Source of the DNA: Campylobacter concisus
Lineage (GTDB): Bacteria; Campylobacterota; Campylobacteria; Campylobacterales; Campylobacteraceae
Assembly (NCBI RefSeq): GCF_003048775.2
Contig: NZ_CP049272.1
Location: forward strand, 1,767,321 to 1,831,320
Direction of reading: 5' to 3'
DNA length: 64,000 bases
Of the stretch, positions 48,467-57,659 are shown in pieces. Both the position numbers and the translations under genes were made by a program. The notes under the pieces were generated by a model, which had not been told where the DNA came from, did no database searches, and saw only the letters and a list, made by a program, of their open reading frames with translations. Each line of letters starts with the position of its first letter. Within the stretch, counting starts at the first letter, position 1.

Positions 48467-49432
48467 TTAGATGCTATAAGTTTGTCCCGCATAAAGTATA
48501 AACACCCTAAGCAGTAAAACACCGATAACAGCCGCTAATGAACTGATATAAAAGCTAAATTTTAAGCTAGCTACTTTTTTGCCAAATGCAAAATTTAAAA
48601 CAAAAGGCACAATAAAGCCAACTAGCACAACACCAAGCCAAAAGAAATTTGCCCAAACGCCACTATAAAAAGCAACAGCTGCATTTTGCTGATAACTTGA
48701 ACCAAGTAAAAGCGATACAAAAAGCATTAAAATGAGTAAAATTTCAGCTCCCAAAACGCTAAATTCTATGCTATGAAGCGAATGAAGGTCGCTTGAATGC
48801 GGATCTTCTTTAAATAAAGCTGCTGCAACCAAGCTACTGCCACTTATGCCAGCACTTAGTCCTGAAGCTATAAATAAAGCTGGAAGCACAGCTGTGTTTA
48901 AAAGTGGAAATCTAATCAAAACTGAGATCAAAAATCCAGTATAAGCACAAATTATTACAGCAAAAATAAGACAAATACGACTTAAAAATGGATAAAGTGG
49001 TATTAAAATTTTCATTATTAGTGCAAAAAGAGCGCTAAAGGATTTTAAACTTTTGGCTAAGAAATTTGAAATTTCATCATTAAATGCATAAAGGCACATC
49101 AAAAAGCTAAGCGGTATAAATACACAAAGTCCAGCAACACCGATAGACATAACTGATGTGAAATTATAATTAATCAAAATTTTCCAAAATAAAAGCGGCT
49201 TTTCAAGATCAGCTATCAAGCAAACCATACCGAGCATGATGCTAACAAATGCTAAAAGCGAAGCAGCCTTGAAAAATGGACTAAAGCTCTCTTGCTTTTT
49301 ATAGTGTTTTAAAAGTATGGCAGCGATTAGCGCTCCACCACTCATACCAGCTAGCAAAAGATAAACAGCGATCGGCCAGCCCCACTCTACTCCATGCGAA
49401 AATGTTGCAGTAAAATTTAATGCACCATCCAT
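48467..49432 (-). CDS. mccD: NrfD-type membrane quinol dehydrogenase subunit, sulfite respiration
   Basis: The 321-residue membrane protein has eight to nine transmembrane helices and early WGWPIAVYLLLAGMSGGALI, the NrfD/PsrC signature. It would oxidise menaquinol and hand electrons to MccC. It follows mccC by one base and precedes ccsA1 by 14 bases. Name from position and family match to the Wolinella mcc order. Confidence 0.88.
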   Translation of the reverse strand: MDGALNFTATFSHGVEWGWPIAVYLLLAGMSGGALIAAILLKHYKKQESFSPFFKAASLLAFVSIMLGMVCLIADLEKPLLFWKILINYNFTSVMSIGVAGLCVFIPLSFLMCLYAFNDEISNFLAKSLKSFSALFALIMKILIPLYPFLSRICLIFAVIICAYTGFLISVLIRFPLLNTAVLPALFIASGLSAGISGSSLVAAALFKEDPHSSDLHSLHSIEFSVLGAEILLILMLFVSLLLGSSYQQNAAVAFYSGVWANFFWLGVVLVGFIVPFVLNFAFGKKVASLKFSFYISSLAAVIGVLLLRVFILYAGQTYSI

Positions 49433-49433
49433 C

Positions 49434-50105
49434 TTACACCCCCATTTTTACTTTAGGAATATATCTAAGGCTTGGTTTTGTGCCAAGCTCTGCTCTTAGC
49501 CTTATGCTATCTTTTACGGCTAGTAGCTTACTGATGTGCGAATCTTCATCGTTAAGATCACCAAAGACGATCGCTTCATATCTACAAGCTTCTACGCAGG
49601 CCGGCTCTTTTTCGTCCTTTAAATTTGTATCTACGCAAAAGTTACAGCTTTGAGCTGAGTGCGTAACCTTATCAATATATCTCACATCATATGGACAGGC
49701 TACGATGCAGTATTTACAGGCGATGCAGTCATCTATATTTGTAGTTTGTATGCCAGTTTTTTCGTCTTTATGACAAGCCTTGGTTGGACAAACAGCTACA
49801 CAAGGCGCATCGACACACTGCTGACAAGACACTCTTACAAATCTTTTATCGAGTAAATTTTTAGGATTAGTCTTATCTTCTATAAAAAGTCTCATCTGCC
49901 CTTTTGGGACTAAATTTACCTTTCTACAAGCTATCTCACAGTCGGTACAGCCAACACATTTATTTTGGTCAAATATCATACCAAAGTGTGGTTTTTTTAC
50001 ACTTTCTTCACTCTTAAAAGCAAAACCACTACTTGCCGCACCAGCACCAGCAGCCACAACTACCATGCTTTTTAAAAAGGCTCTTCTATTTTTTTGATTT
50101 TGCAT
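49434..50105 (-). CDS. mccC: NrfC-type 4Fe-4S protein, sulfite respiration
   Basis: The 223-residue protein has a Tat-type signal (QNQKNRRAFLKSMVVVAAGA) and four [4Fe-4S] cysteine clusters (CVGCTDCEIAC, CQQCVDAPCVAVC, CIACKYCIVAC and a fourth CNFC with CVEAC). It should carry electrons from MccD to MccA in the periplasm. I take ATG 50105, preceded by GGAG six bases away, which puts the twin-arginine near the N-terminus; the ATG 12 bases earlier has a weaker site. Confidence 0.9.
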   Translation of the reverse strand: MQNQKNRRAFLKSMVVVAAGAGAASSGFAFKSEESVKKPHFGMIFDQNKCVGCTDCEIACRKVNLVPKGQMRLFIEDKTNPKNLLDKRFVRVSCQQCVDAPCVAVCPTKACHKDEKTGIQTTNIDDCIACKYCIVACPYDVRYIDKVTHSAQSCNFCVDTNLKDEKEPACVEACRYEAIVFGDLNDEDSHISKLLAVKDSIRLRAELGTKPSLRYIPKVKMGV

Positions 50106-50125
50106 TTTTAACTCCATTTTATATC

Positions 50126-50884
50126 TTAATGAGGCTTTTTGATGCCCTCATTTAGTTCTTTTTCGTGAATTTTCTTTGCAGCCTCGGCTAATTCACCTGG
50201 CTTTAAGACTTTAACAAGCTCTATCTCAAAAACAATAGTCTCGCCTCCAGGTATGCCCTCCATGCCGCTATCGCCGTACGCAAGTTCTGGCGGGATAACA
50301 AATTTAAACTTATCGCCCTCTTTCATGAGCATTAAGCCCTCTTCAAGACCTGGGATCAAATTTAGCATAGAAAGATGAGCTGGAGCCTCTTTTGTCTCAT
50401 CAAAGACCTTACCATCGATAAAGCTAGCTTTGTAGTTTGCTATGATGATACTCTCTTGTTTTGGAGTCGCTCCATTTTTGCTTGATTTTAAAATTTCATA
50501 TTGCAATTTTGATTTTGTAGTTTTTACATTTTTATTTTTTGCATTTTTATCCATAAAAGCCTTGCCCTGCTTTAAATTCTCTTTAAGTATGGCGGCTTCT
50601 TTTTCTTTTACTATCTTGTCTAAATTTTCAGCTCTTTTGTTTAGTAGCTTTGCTATCTCATCATCGCTTAGTTTTAGCTCTCCTTTTAGTGCATCACTAA
50701 AACCTTTGATAACGGCCTCAGCATCGTAGCTAATGCCTATTTGTTTTTGTTCAAGTAACCCTTTTAAAACATATCCGCCACTTGTTGCTCCCATGGCATA
50801 AGACTCATTTGAATCTACATTTGCAAGCAAACTAGAAGCACTTAAGCTAAGAAGTAGCGTAAATTTTAAAACCTTATTTTTCAT
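50126..50884 (-). CDS. mccB: Periplasmic FKBP-type peptidyl-prolyl isomerase
   Basis: The 252-residue protein has a signal peptide (MKNKVLKFTLLLSLSASSLLA), a helical N-terminal dimerisation part (about 20-130) and an FKBP domain (about 140-235, including IPPELAYGDSGMEGIPGGET and FEIELVKV), like Mip/FkpA. It immediately follows mccA, and in Wolinella MccB is the matching isomerase. Folding aid for the multiheme protein is inferred. Confidence 0.92.
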   Translation of the reverse strand: MKNKVLKFTLLLSLSASSLLANVDSNESYAMGATSGGYVLKGLLEQKQIGISYDAEAVIKGFSDALKGELKLSDDEIAKLLNKRAENLDKIVKEKEAAILKENLKQGKAFMDKNAKNKNVKTTKSKLQYEILKSSKNGATPKQESIIIANYKASFIDGKVFDETKEAPAHLSMLNLIPGLEEGLMLMKEGDKFKFVIPPELAYGDSGMEGIPGGETIVFEIELVKVLKPGELAEAAKKIHEKELNEGIKKPH

Positions 50885-50903
50885 ATCAAACCCTTAAGAT
50901 TAA

Positions 50904-50923
50904 AGGGGCTAAAACTAGCCCCT
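50904..50923 (-). terminator. Intra-operon hairpin between mccA and mccB
   Basis: AGGGGCTA / TAGCCCCT is a perfect 8-bp, GC-containing stem with an AAAC loop in the 44-base gap between the genes, followed on the minus strand by TTTAAT. It may act as a partial terminator or as a 3' stabiliser that makes mccA message more abundant than the rest. Confidence 0.6.
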
Positions 50924-50928
50924 AAATG

Positions 50929-52995
50929 CTATAAATTTTTATTCAAAATTCTTTGAGCTTCTTTTATATACTCTTTTGATGCATCGAGTTTTTGTTTAGT
51001 AAATTTAAATCCGTGCATACCCCATGAACCATCTTTTTCAACCATATCGATGATCTCTTGAGCATTTTGGATAAGCTCATAAACTCTTACTTTATCACTT
51101 GCATCAAGTTTTTTAGTCTCAAGTAGTGAGTAAAGTCCTTCAATACCAATCTTAACTTCAGAGAATTCATTCTTAACTGGAGTTTGCCATCCCATAACTT
51201 CATCATAAACTTGTTTTTGGTTTTTGAAGTGAAGTGTTGGTTTTAGCTCAGATAGTACTGGGCTGTGGCAGCCTTTGGTATCTTTCATATCTTTATCAGC
51301 CCAAGATGTTCTAGCGCAAGCCCACATCAAGTCAACGTAGTTATGGCCATTTTTATCTCTCTCAAAGTGCCAATCTTTAGCATCTCTTGGACCTTTGGCA
51401 GCATCGCCTGGTACTAGAGATTTCTCTTTTGGATCAACCATGATCTTCCAGATGTGAGATCTTCTTTGAGTATCAAAGCCAGCGTTGTCTTGGAACTGAA
51501 CAGCATAGAAATTCTCACAACTCATCATAAATGGCATGTGGCAAGATGCACAAGTGTTGTCTTTGTGAGTATCTGCTTTAGATGCGATATATGCTTGAGT
51601 CTCGTGGCAATCTTTACACTCTTTTCTAATTTTTGGTTTAGTATAGAATGAGCTTAGATAGCCTTGTTCTGAGTTATAGTTCATACCAGTTACGCTCTTA
51701 TCACCTACAACTGGACCTGTGTTGTCGTGTGGATCGTGGCAAGTAACACATCTCATACCTTTATCATAGTGAGCTGTAAAGTATGATTGAGAACCTTCAG
51801 AACCACATCCTGGTCCCATTGATTTAAATTTAGAGCTAAGTGAGAGATCAAGCTTACCGTTATTAAGCGGATTAGCACGAGCTAGATCTGGGCTAAAGTT
51901 AAATCTTTGGTGGCAGCGTTCGCAGTTTGATGTTCTAAAATTTGTAGCTCCATCAAGGTGACCGCCAGCTCCGTGGCACTCCTCACAGCTTACGCCTTTT
52001 GAGATAGTGTGTTTTTGAAGCTCTTTAGCATTACCAAGTGCTGCATAAAATTCTGCTTTTGATTTGAAATCGAATTTAACCGGGTGACAAACTTCACAAT
52101 ATGATGAGTTTGCTTGGAAAAACATTGATTTTTTATGTTTTGCGGCGTATGAAGCTAGGCCTCTAACATATCCGCCATTGTCGCCGTACTCTTCAAGAGT
52201 GCCAGGAAATTCTGGGACAAGCTCTTTTATCTTTTTAACAGTTGCGTCGTCTAAATTTAACGCCCATGTTCTTTGCCATTGGTTACCACCAGCCACGATC
52301 TGGCCTGTACCATCTCTTAGTAAACCACCCTCAACATAGTAAGTACCACGAAGTAGCCACGCATCAACGTAGCCCATTTTGGTTCTTAAGTGACCAACAG
52401 TTGCGTAGATAACATCTGGAGTGATACCTTTTGGAAGGATAGAAGCTGTATCTTTGTCAAATACTGGCTCAGTTAGGTTGTTATTAACCTCTGGGTGCTC
52501 ACCAGGGAAACGCATAGTAGTTGCGTGGCGAGATCTGCTCCACACTTCATACTGAGCTGGGTGACACTCACCGCACTTTTCTGGACCTACAAATTTGTTA
52601 GGAAACTGAAGTGATGAAGTGGCTGGAATTCTATACATCATAGAGCTATAGCCCTTACCGCCATCTCTTTTACTAAGCTTTGACATATCAAAGCCATGTC
52701 CCTCGGCAAGCCACTCTAAGCCACGGTCGTGAACGACCATTTTACCGACGGTTTTACCACCATATTTTGTAAAAATAGGGTGGTTTTTAAATAACCAGTT
52801 ATACATCTCTTGCTCTTCTACAACGTAGTCTTGCAAGGAGATAACACCTCTACTTTGCAGTGTGCCTTTAGGATTTGCGATAACATCACGTGCTTTATCG
52901 GACATCTGCATATTATGCTCTTCGCAACAGGCTTGTGAAGCGAAGATGCTAACACCCATGAGCAAACCAGCTAAGGCTTTTTGTAGATTTCTCAT
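50929..52995 (-). CDS. mccA: Octaheme cytochrome c sulfite reductase MccA
   Basis: MccA reduces sulfite to sulfide with six electrons in the periplasm. The 688-residue protein has a signal peptide, then seven CXXCH heme motifs with the first Cys at residues 141, 300, 337, 358, 416, 460 and 482. An eighth, unusual motif CX15CH runs from Cys560 to His577. Two lone cysteines at 397 and 493, 96 residues apart, match the spacing of the two Cu(I) ligands (Cys399 and Cys495) known in Wolinella MccA. It has a strong AAAGGAGGG ribosome binding site. It follows mccRS on the same strand with an intervening 95-base promoter region. Distinguished from NrfA by absence of CXXCK and by the CX15CH motif. Confidence 0.95.
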   Translation of the reverse strand: MRNLQKALAGLLMGVSIFASQACCEEHNMQMSDKARDVIANPKGTLQSRGVISLQDYVVEEQEMYNWLFKNHPIFTKYGGKTVGKMVVHDRGLEWLAEGHGFDMSKLSKRDGGKGYSSMMYRIPATSSLQFPNKFVGPEKCGECHPAQYEVWSRSRHATTMRFPGEHPEVNNNLTEPVFDKDTASILPKGITPDVIYATVGHLRTKMGYVDAWLLRGTYYVEGGLLRDGTGQIVAGGNQWQRTWALNLDDATVKKIKELVPEFPGTLEEYGDNGGYVRGLASYAAKHKKSMFFQANSSYCEVCHPVKFDFKSKAEFYAALGNAKELQKHTISKGVSCEECHGAGGHLDGATNFRTSNCERCHQRFNFSPDLARANPLNNGKLDLSLSSKFKSMGPGCGSEGSQSYFTAHYDKGMRCVTCHDPHDNTGPVVGDKSVTGMNYNSEQGYLSSFYTKPKIRKECKDCHETQAYIASKADTHKDNTCASCHMPFMMSCENFYAVQFQDNAGFDTQRRSHIWKIMVDPKEKSLVPGDAAKGPRDAKDWHFERDKNGHNYVDLMWACARTSWADKDMKDTKGCHSPVLSELKPTLHFKNQKQVYDEVMGWQTPVKNEFSEVKIGIEGLYSLLETKKLDASDKVRVYELIQNAQEIIDMVEKDGSWGMHGFKFTKQKLDASKEYIKEAQRILNKNL

Positions 52996-53043
52996 GTGCC
53001 CTCCTTTAAATTTTTATCCTAAAATCAAAATGATTTCATACTG

Positions 53044-53076
53044 ATAATACTAACACCAAAAAAGGGTAGAAAAGGG
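53044..53076 (-). promoter_or_regulatory. Candidate mccA promoter with MccR direct repeats
   Basis: Two direct repeats AAAAGGG on the plus strand (53060-53066 and 53070-53076), exactly 10 bp apart, overlap where a -35 would be. A TATTAT -10 follows on the minus strand at 53044-53049. OmpR/PhoB-type regulators typically bind such repeats in phase with the helix. Inferred by eye; no footprint is known to me. Confidence 0.4.
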
Positions 53077-53090
53077 GGAATTTTAATAAA

Positions 53091-54518
53091 TTATAAATTT
53101 TTGAAACTAATTGTAAATGTAATACTATTTTCATCTACGTTTCTAGCAAAGATTAGGGCGTTATTTTTGCTAGCGATTAACCGGCTCATATATAGACCAA
53201 GCCCGCTGCCAGACTCTTTTGTGCTAAAGTGTGGCTCAAAGATAACTTTTAAAAACGAAGCCTTTATCGCTCCTGCATTATTTTGCACGCATAAATTTTT
53301 ACGATTATCTTTTATGAAAGTATAAATTTTTATTACTCTTGGCTTTACATAGCTTTGTTTAAATGCATCTTTTGCGTTGTTTATAATATTTATTAAAATT
53401 TGGATTATTTCATTAAAATTCGCAAAAATCGTAAAATTTTCTCTTATATCGATTTCTATTTCGATTTGATATTTCTTAAGTGAGGCGTTTAGAATTTTTA
53501 TAGTCTGATTTATCACTTCCTCTACGCTAAACTCCCTTTTTAAAGTATTTGGCTTAAAAAAGTTTTTAAAATCATCAACCGTTTCAGACATGAAATTTAT
53601 CTGCTTGCTAGTCTCTTCTATAAACTCATAAATTTTTGCTTCATCAAGCTTTTTTCGCTCCTGATAGAGTTCTAAATTTATTAAAGCTGAGCTGATTTGA
53701 GCTAAAGGCTGCTTCCACTGATGTGAGATATTGCCTATCATCTCGCCCATTGAGGCTAGGCGGCTTTGATGTATCATTAGCTGCTCGGTCTGCCTTTTGC
53801 TCTCTTCGCCACGCCTATGCATCTTATAAACAAGTAGCAAAAATATCCCAAATACAAAGGCTATCGCACTCATTATGATGATAACTTCTTTTAAATGGTA
53901 AGAAAAAATGGCACGTAGTGGGATTTTAAAAGATAGCATCGCCATCATCTCACTTGCCTCAGAAATTTTTCCATTTGAAATTTCATAACGATCCAACATC
54001 TGTTTTGGAGCACTTTCGCTATTGTGACAGGCTAAGCAAGATGTATTTTGACTTTTTATAGGAAGTCCTACAAAAAATTGTGAGCCATTTTCATCTTTTA
54101 TAATCTTTGAAAACTCACTAAATTTATTCTCTTTAAAGCCTCTTAACACCTGCGCTTCAAATTCATTTGGCTCATGAGCTTTATTTAAAGGCGCCATGGC
54201 GACTAGTTTGTAGTCAAAGTCAAGATTGTATTTTTTCTTTTGGATATTATAAATTTCACGGCTTATATATGAAGATGAGAGCAATCTCTCGTCAAAAAAA
54301 TCCTCTTTTATAATGCCATCATGCTTTAGCTGCTCTATCAATGGACGCTGAACGCCTGCAATGTATTCTCTTACAGAATTTATACTCTCAAGCACATAAT
54401 ACGCCTCTTTTTTGGCATCTTTCATTGCAAGATTATTATAAAAATTTAAAACAAGTGCGGATATTAAGAGATAAACAAAGATAAAAACACTAACGATTAG
54501 CTGAAATTTATATTTCAC
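53091..54518 (-). CDS. mccS: Sensor histidine kinase of the mcc cluster with periplasmic CXXCH motif
   Basis: The 475-residue protein has an N-terminal membrane helix (about 5-27), a periplasmic domain (about 30-205), a second helix (about 211-231) and a kinase core. The phospho-acceptor is His266 in ISHQWKQPLAQ, then NIINNAKDAF (N box) and ESGSGLGLYMSR (G box). The periplasmic domain resembles the Tll0287-like/DUF3365 heme-binding family and contains CLACH (Cys161-His165), a c-type heme attachment motif. It may therefore sense redox state, sulfite or a gas through heme. GTG start; 11-base overlap with the response regulator. In Wolinella, mccR and mccS are the names for the two-component pair of this cluster. 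Confidence 0.85.
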   Translation of the reverse strand: MKYKFQLIVSVFIFVYLLISALVLNFYNNLAMKDAKKEAYYVLESINSVREYIAGVQRPLIEQLKHDGIIKEDFFDERLLSSSYISREIYNIQKKKYNLDFDYKLVAMAPLNKAHEPNEFEAQVLRGFKENKFSEFSKIIKDENGSQFFVGLPIKSQNTSCLACHNSESAPKQMLDRYEISNGKISEASEMMAMLSFKIPLRAIFSYHLKEVIIIMSAIAFVFGIFLLLVYKMHRRGEESKRQTEQLMIHQSRLASMGEMIGNISHQWKQPLAQISSALINLELYQERKKLDEAKIYEFIEETSKQINFMSETVDDFKNFFKPNTLKREFSVEEVINQTIKILNASLKKYQIEIEIDIRENFTIFANFNEIIQILINIINNAKDAFKQSYVKPRVIKIYTFIKDNRKNLCVQNNAGAIKASFLKVIFEPHFSTKESGSGLGLYMSRLIASKNNALIFARNVDENSITFTISFKNL

Positions 54519-55197
54519 AAAGATAACCTACACCATATAAATTTTTAATCACATCTTTGCCAAGCTTCCTTCTAAGCTCTTTTACGATCGTCTTTATCGC
54601 CTCTTTGCTTGGCTGCTCATACTCCCAAATATAATCAAAAATTTGCTCATAAGTTATAGTTTGATTTTTGTTGTTTAAAAAATACTCTAAAAGCCTACTT
54701 TCACTCTTGCTTAGATGAGAAATTTCACCATTTATATAAAGTACTTTTTTACCAAAATCGTATTCTAATTCATCATTTAGCCTAAGAGTCGGCTTGCGTC
54801 CAACAAGCTCTAAAGCAACGTCTTCTAGGGCTTTTATAAATGACTTTTTATCATATGGCTTTGCAAGATATCTTGTGATCTTTAGCTCAACCGCTCTCCA
54901 CAAATACTCTTGCTCGATGTGGCTTGATAAGATCACGATAGGAATTTTTTGATTTATAGTTCTTACTTTTTTAGCGATCTCTAGGCCATCGATATTTGGC
55001 ACGCTTATATCAAGTACCAAAACATCATAAGCATCGCTCATCGCTAGCTCAAGTGCATCATAGCCATCTGTTACGCCATTTACTTCGGCAAAAAATAGTT
55101 CCAAAGAAGCACAAATATTTTTTAAAATCGCCTCTTCATCTTCAAGGCAAAGGACCTTTTTGTTTGATAAAACGTCTAAAATATCATATTCTTGCAT
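54508..55197 (-). CDS. mccR: OmpR/PhoB-type response regulator of the mcc cluster
   Basis: The 229-residue protein has a receiver domain with acidic pair (CLEDEEAIL), phospho-acceptor Asp63 in VLVLDISVPNIDG and Lys in LAKPYD. A winged-helix DNA-binding domain (about residues 140-229) ends LRRKLGKDVIKNLYGVGYLC. Cotranscribed with mccS (overlap). It probably activates mccA and the downstream genes in response to the sensor's signal. Confidence 0.86.
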   Translation of the reverse strand: MQEYDILDVLSNKKVLCLEDEEAILKNICASLELFFAEVNGVTDGYDALELAMSDAYDVLVLDISVPNIDGLEIAKKVRTINQKIPIVILSSHIEQEYLWRAVELKITRYLAKPYDKKSFIKALEDVALELVGRKPTLRLNDELEYDFGKKVLYINGEISHLSKSESRLLEYFLNNKNQTITYEQIFDYIWEYEQPSKEAIKTIVKELRRKLGKDVIKNLYGVGYLCEI

Positions 55198-55441
55198 AGC
55201 TTCATCTCGCTTTTTGAACAGATATTATCACTTGGTAGCTTAAAAAATAAGATTATCTAAAAAATAATTCATACCAATATAAAAGACAGATTACTTTTAA
55301 AAATTAAACTATAAATTTTTGTTGAAGTGATTTGAAGTCTTGATTAAAATTTTATATGAGAACTATTTTTGGATTTTTCTAAAATTTTAGCTATCGATCA
55401 ATTTTAAAAAAGAAAGATAGCTATATTTCATAGTATAAATT

Positions 55442-56050
55442 TTAGTTGCCTCTGCTTCCAGGTTTGATAGCTTTGCTTCCATTTTTACAAAGTGGGCAAT
55501 GCTCAGGCTCATAAATTTCAAACTCAAAATTTCCTAAAGCAAAAAATGGCTTATCGCTTGGCAGTTTTGCATTTGGCTTAGCTTCATTGTCTAAATTTGT
55601 AACCTTACAAAAGCCACGGTTCGCAAGCGCTGCAAAGCCAACTACCTCGCCGCCAAGGCTCTCTATCACGTGCGCTGCTTCAAGTGCCGAGCCGCCAGTC
55701 GTGATAATGTCCTCACAAACGATAAATTTCTCACCCTTTTTCACCTCAAATCCGCGTCTTAAGCTCATCACTCTATCAACTCGCTCTGTAAATATAAATC
55801 GCTTCTTTGCTGCGCGAGCTAGCTCATAGCCAGCTAAAATTCCTCCAAGTGCAGGCGAGCAAACGCTATCAAATTTAATGCCAAATTTCTCTATCACACG
55901 GGCAAGCTCGTCAGCTAGCTTTCCAGCCAGAGCTGGGTCTTCAAGCACCTTTGCACTTTGGAGATAAAACTGCGAGTGATTGCCACTGCTTAGTAAAAAA
56001 TGTCCCTCTAAATATGCCCCAGCCTCTTTATAAATTTTCTCTAAATCCAT
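55442..56050 (-). CDS. pyrE: Orotate phosphoribosyltransferase
   Basis: PyrE joins orotate and PRPP to make OMP in pyrimidine synthesis. The 202-residue protein has the PRPP-binding motif [18 protein letters not shown] and the flexible loop segment [13 protein letters not shown] with catalytic Lys. The C-terminal [16 protein letters not shown] tail with a CxxC is an Epsilonproteobacterial/PyrE2-like extension. It starts divergently from the antiporter-like gene. A loosely paired inverted repeat (TAGCTATC/GATAGCTA, 55388-55423) lies downstream but has a 20-base loop. Confidence 0.94.
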   Translation of the reverse strand: MDLEKIYKEAGAYLEGHFLLSSGNHSQFYLQSAKVLEDPALAGKLADELARVIEKFGIKFDSVCSPALGGILAGYELARAAKKRFIFTERVDRVMSLRRGFEVKKGEKFIVCEDIITTGGSALEAAHVIESLGGEVVGFAALANRGFCKVTNLDNEAKPNAKLPSDKPFFALGNFEFEIYEPEHCPLCKNGSKAIKPGSRGN

Positions 56051-56169
56051 CGTTTTTTCCTTTTAAAATTTACTCAAAATCTTAACACAAGCCCACTTAA
56101 GCCACTCTTTTTAAAATTTAATAAGCCACACATTTGTATAATCTCTCAACACTCACAAAAAGGACGCTC

Positions 56170-57537
56170 ATGCTTATATTTAACCCTGTTGTTTTTAGCA
56201 TTTTGGTAATGACGATACTTTGTCTATTGCGTTTTAACATTTTGCTTTCTATCCTTATCTCTGCTCTTGTTGCGGGAGTAATGTATAAGCATGGATTTAG
56301 TGGATTTGAAAGTGGTATTGCAGGTGGGATCGATAGCCTCTTTACAGCCCTAAAAGAGACTACACAAAGCCTCATAAGCGGTATGCAAGGCAATCTTGAA
56401 ACATCGCTTAGTTATATTTTGCTTGGTGCTTTAGCAGCCGCCATCGCAAATACAAATTTAACTGCTATCTTGATAAATGCTTTGAGTAAATTCCTTAGCT
56501 CAAATAAAGTGATTTTTACACTAACCATCGCATTTATAGCGTGCTTATCTCAAAATTTAATCCCAGTTCACATAGCTTTTATACCTATTTTAATCCCGCC
56601 ACTTCTTGCTATTATGAACAAAATGGGGATAGATAGACGTGCAGTAGCTTGTGCTTTGACATTTGGTCTTCAAGCACCTTATGTAAGCCTTAGTGTTGGC
56701 TTTGGTCTGCTTTTTCACAATATCTTAAAAAAAGAGCTAGCAAATAACGGCATAACCACATCTATTTCTGATATCTCTTCTGTTATGTGGATAGGTGGCG
56801 CTTCGATGCTTATTGGACTTATCCTTGCCATACTTTTTTATGGTAAAAAAAGAGCTTATAAAACTTCAAAATTTGAAAAAGAAGAGCTTGATGAGATCGA
56901 GCGTGCAAAAAGCCTTGAGATGACTAAAAAAGAGTGGGCGGTTTTAGCTGGTGCAGTTGTGGCTTTTGGTGTGCAAATTTATACTGAGCTGCTACCTCTT
57001 GGCGCACTACTTGGACTTTTGGTCATGGTTGTTTTTGGTGGTATCGAATACAAAAAAGTAGATAAGATCATGGATAATGGCCTTGCTATGATGGGATTTA
57101 TCGCTTTTATCATGCTAGTTGCTGCAGGTTATGGCACTATCCTAAGAGAGAGTGGCGGAATAGACGAGCTTGTAAAATACGCTAGCTTAGTATCTGGCGG
57201 CAAGATAGGCGGAGCATTTTTGATGCTTCTTATCGGACTTCTCGTTACGATGGGTATAGGCACTAGCTTTGGTACGATACCTATTTTAGCTTCTATCTAC
57301 GTGCCACTATGTGTTAGCCTTGGTTTTGGCGTACCAGCCATCATCTTATTGGTTGGTATAGCTGCGGCTCTAGGAGATGCTGGAAGTCCTGCAAGTGATA
57401 GCACACTTGGACCAACAAGCGGTCTAAATGCTGATGGTGAACACAACCACATATATGATACTTGTGTACCTACATTTATATTTTTTAACATACCACTCAT
57501 CATCGGTGGTATCGTTGGAGCTATGATACTTGGATAA
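56170..57537 (+). CDS. Na+/H+ antiporter family membrane protein
   Basis: This 455-residue protein has about eleven transmembrane helices and resembles the Na+/H+ antiporter family proteins of Epsilonproteobacteria (NhaC-like/Na_H_antiporter). Conserved polar patches include CLSQNLIPVHIAFIPI and GDAGSPASDSTLGPTSGLNA. I use ATG 56170, behind AAAGGACG; the longer frame from 56134 adds 12 residues without a membrane-like start. Some family members are amino-acid carriers (for example histidine), so substrate is open. A terminator overlaps the stop codon. Confidence 0.8.
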   Translation: MLIFNPVVFSILVMTILCLLRFNILLSILISALVAGVMYKHGFSGFESGIAGGIDSLFTALKETTQSLISGMQGNLETSLSYILLGALAAAIANTNLTAILINALSKFLSSNKVIFTLTIAFIACLSQNLIPVHIAFIPILIPPLLAIMNKMGIDRRAVACALTFGLQAPYVSLSVGFGLLFHNILKKELANNGITTSISDISSVMWIGGASMLIGLILAILFYGKKRAYKTSKFEKEELDEIERAKSLEMTKKEWAVLAGAVVAFGVQIYTELLPLGALLGLLVMVVFGGIEYKKVDKIMDNGLAMMGFIAFIMLVAAGYGTILRESGGIDELVKYASLVSGGKIGGAFLMLLIGLLVTMGIGTSFGTIPILASIYVPLCVSLGFGVPAIILLVGIAAALGDAGSPASDSTLGPTSGLNADGEHNHIYDTCVPTFIFFNIPLIIGGIVGAMILG

Positions 57538-57575
57538 AATTTGGCGTAATTAACGCCAAATTTCTTTTTATTTCT
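57537..57575 (+). terminator. Terminator of the antiporter-like gene
   Basis: AAATTTGGCGT / ACGCCAAATTT is an 11-bp perfect stem with a short loop and a long T-rich tail. It begins on the last base of the gene. Confidence 0.85.
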
Positions 57576-57600
57576 TCTACTTTTTATCAATATAAATTTT

Positions 57601-57615
57601 TGGAACATCTTTTGC
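57601..57615 (+). promoter_or_regulatory. Sigma-54 promoter of flgE
   Basis: TGGAACATCTTTTGC matches the -24/-12 RpoN consensus TGGCACN5TTGC at all but one base, with exact GG-to-GC spacing. It lies 45 bases before the flgE start. Hook genes in Campylobacter are RpoN/FlgSR controlled. Confidence 0.8.
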
Positions 57616-57659
57616 TTTTTGAAAAATATAAAAATTTAAAATGCAAAAAGGATAAGTCA

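Noticed and set aside
50929..52995. MccA as a nitrite reductase (NrfA) or octaheme tetrathionate reductase
   Set aside because: NrfA has a CXXCK heme and about five hemes. Here there is no CXXCK, the count is eight, and a CX15CH motif with two extra Cys is diagnostic of MccA.
55388..55423. Inverted repeat downstream of pyrE as terminator or operator
   Set aside because: The 8-bp arms enclose a 20-base AT-rich loop and lack a T-tract; chance is likely.
57600..57659. N-terminal extension of FlgE
   Set aside because: The extension covers the sigma-54 promoter and begins with TTG; FlgE family N-termini start at MRSLWSGVSG.
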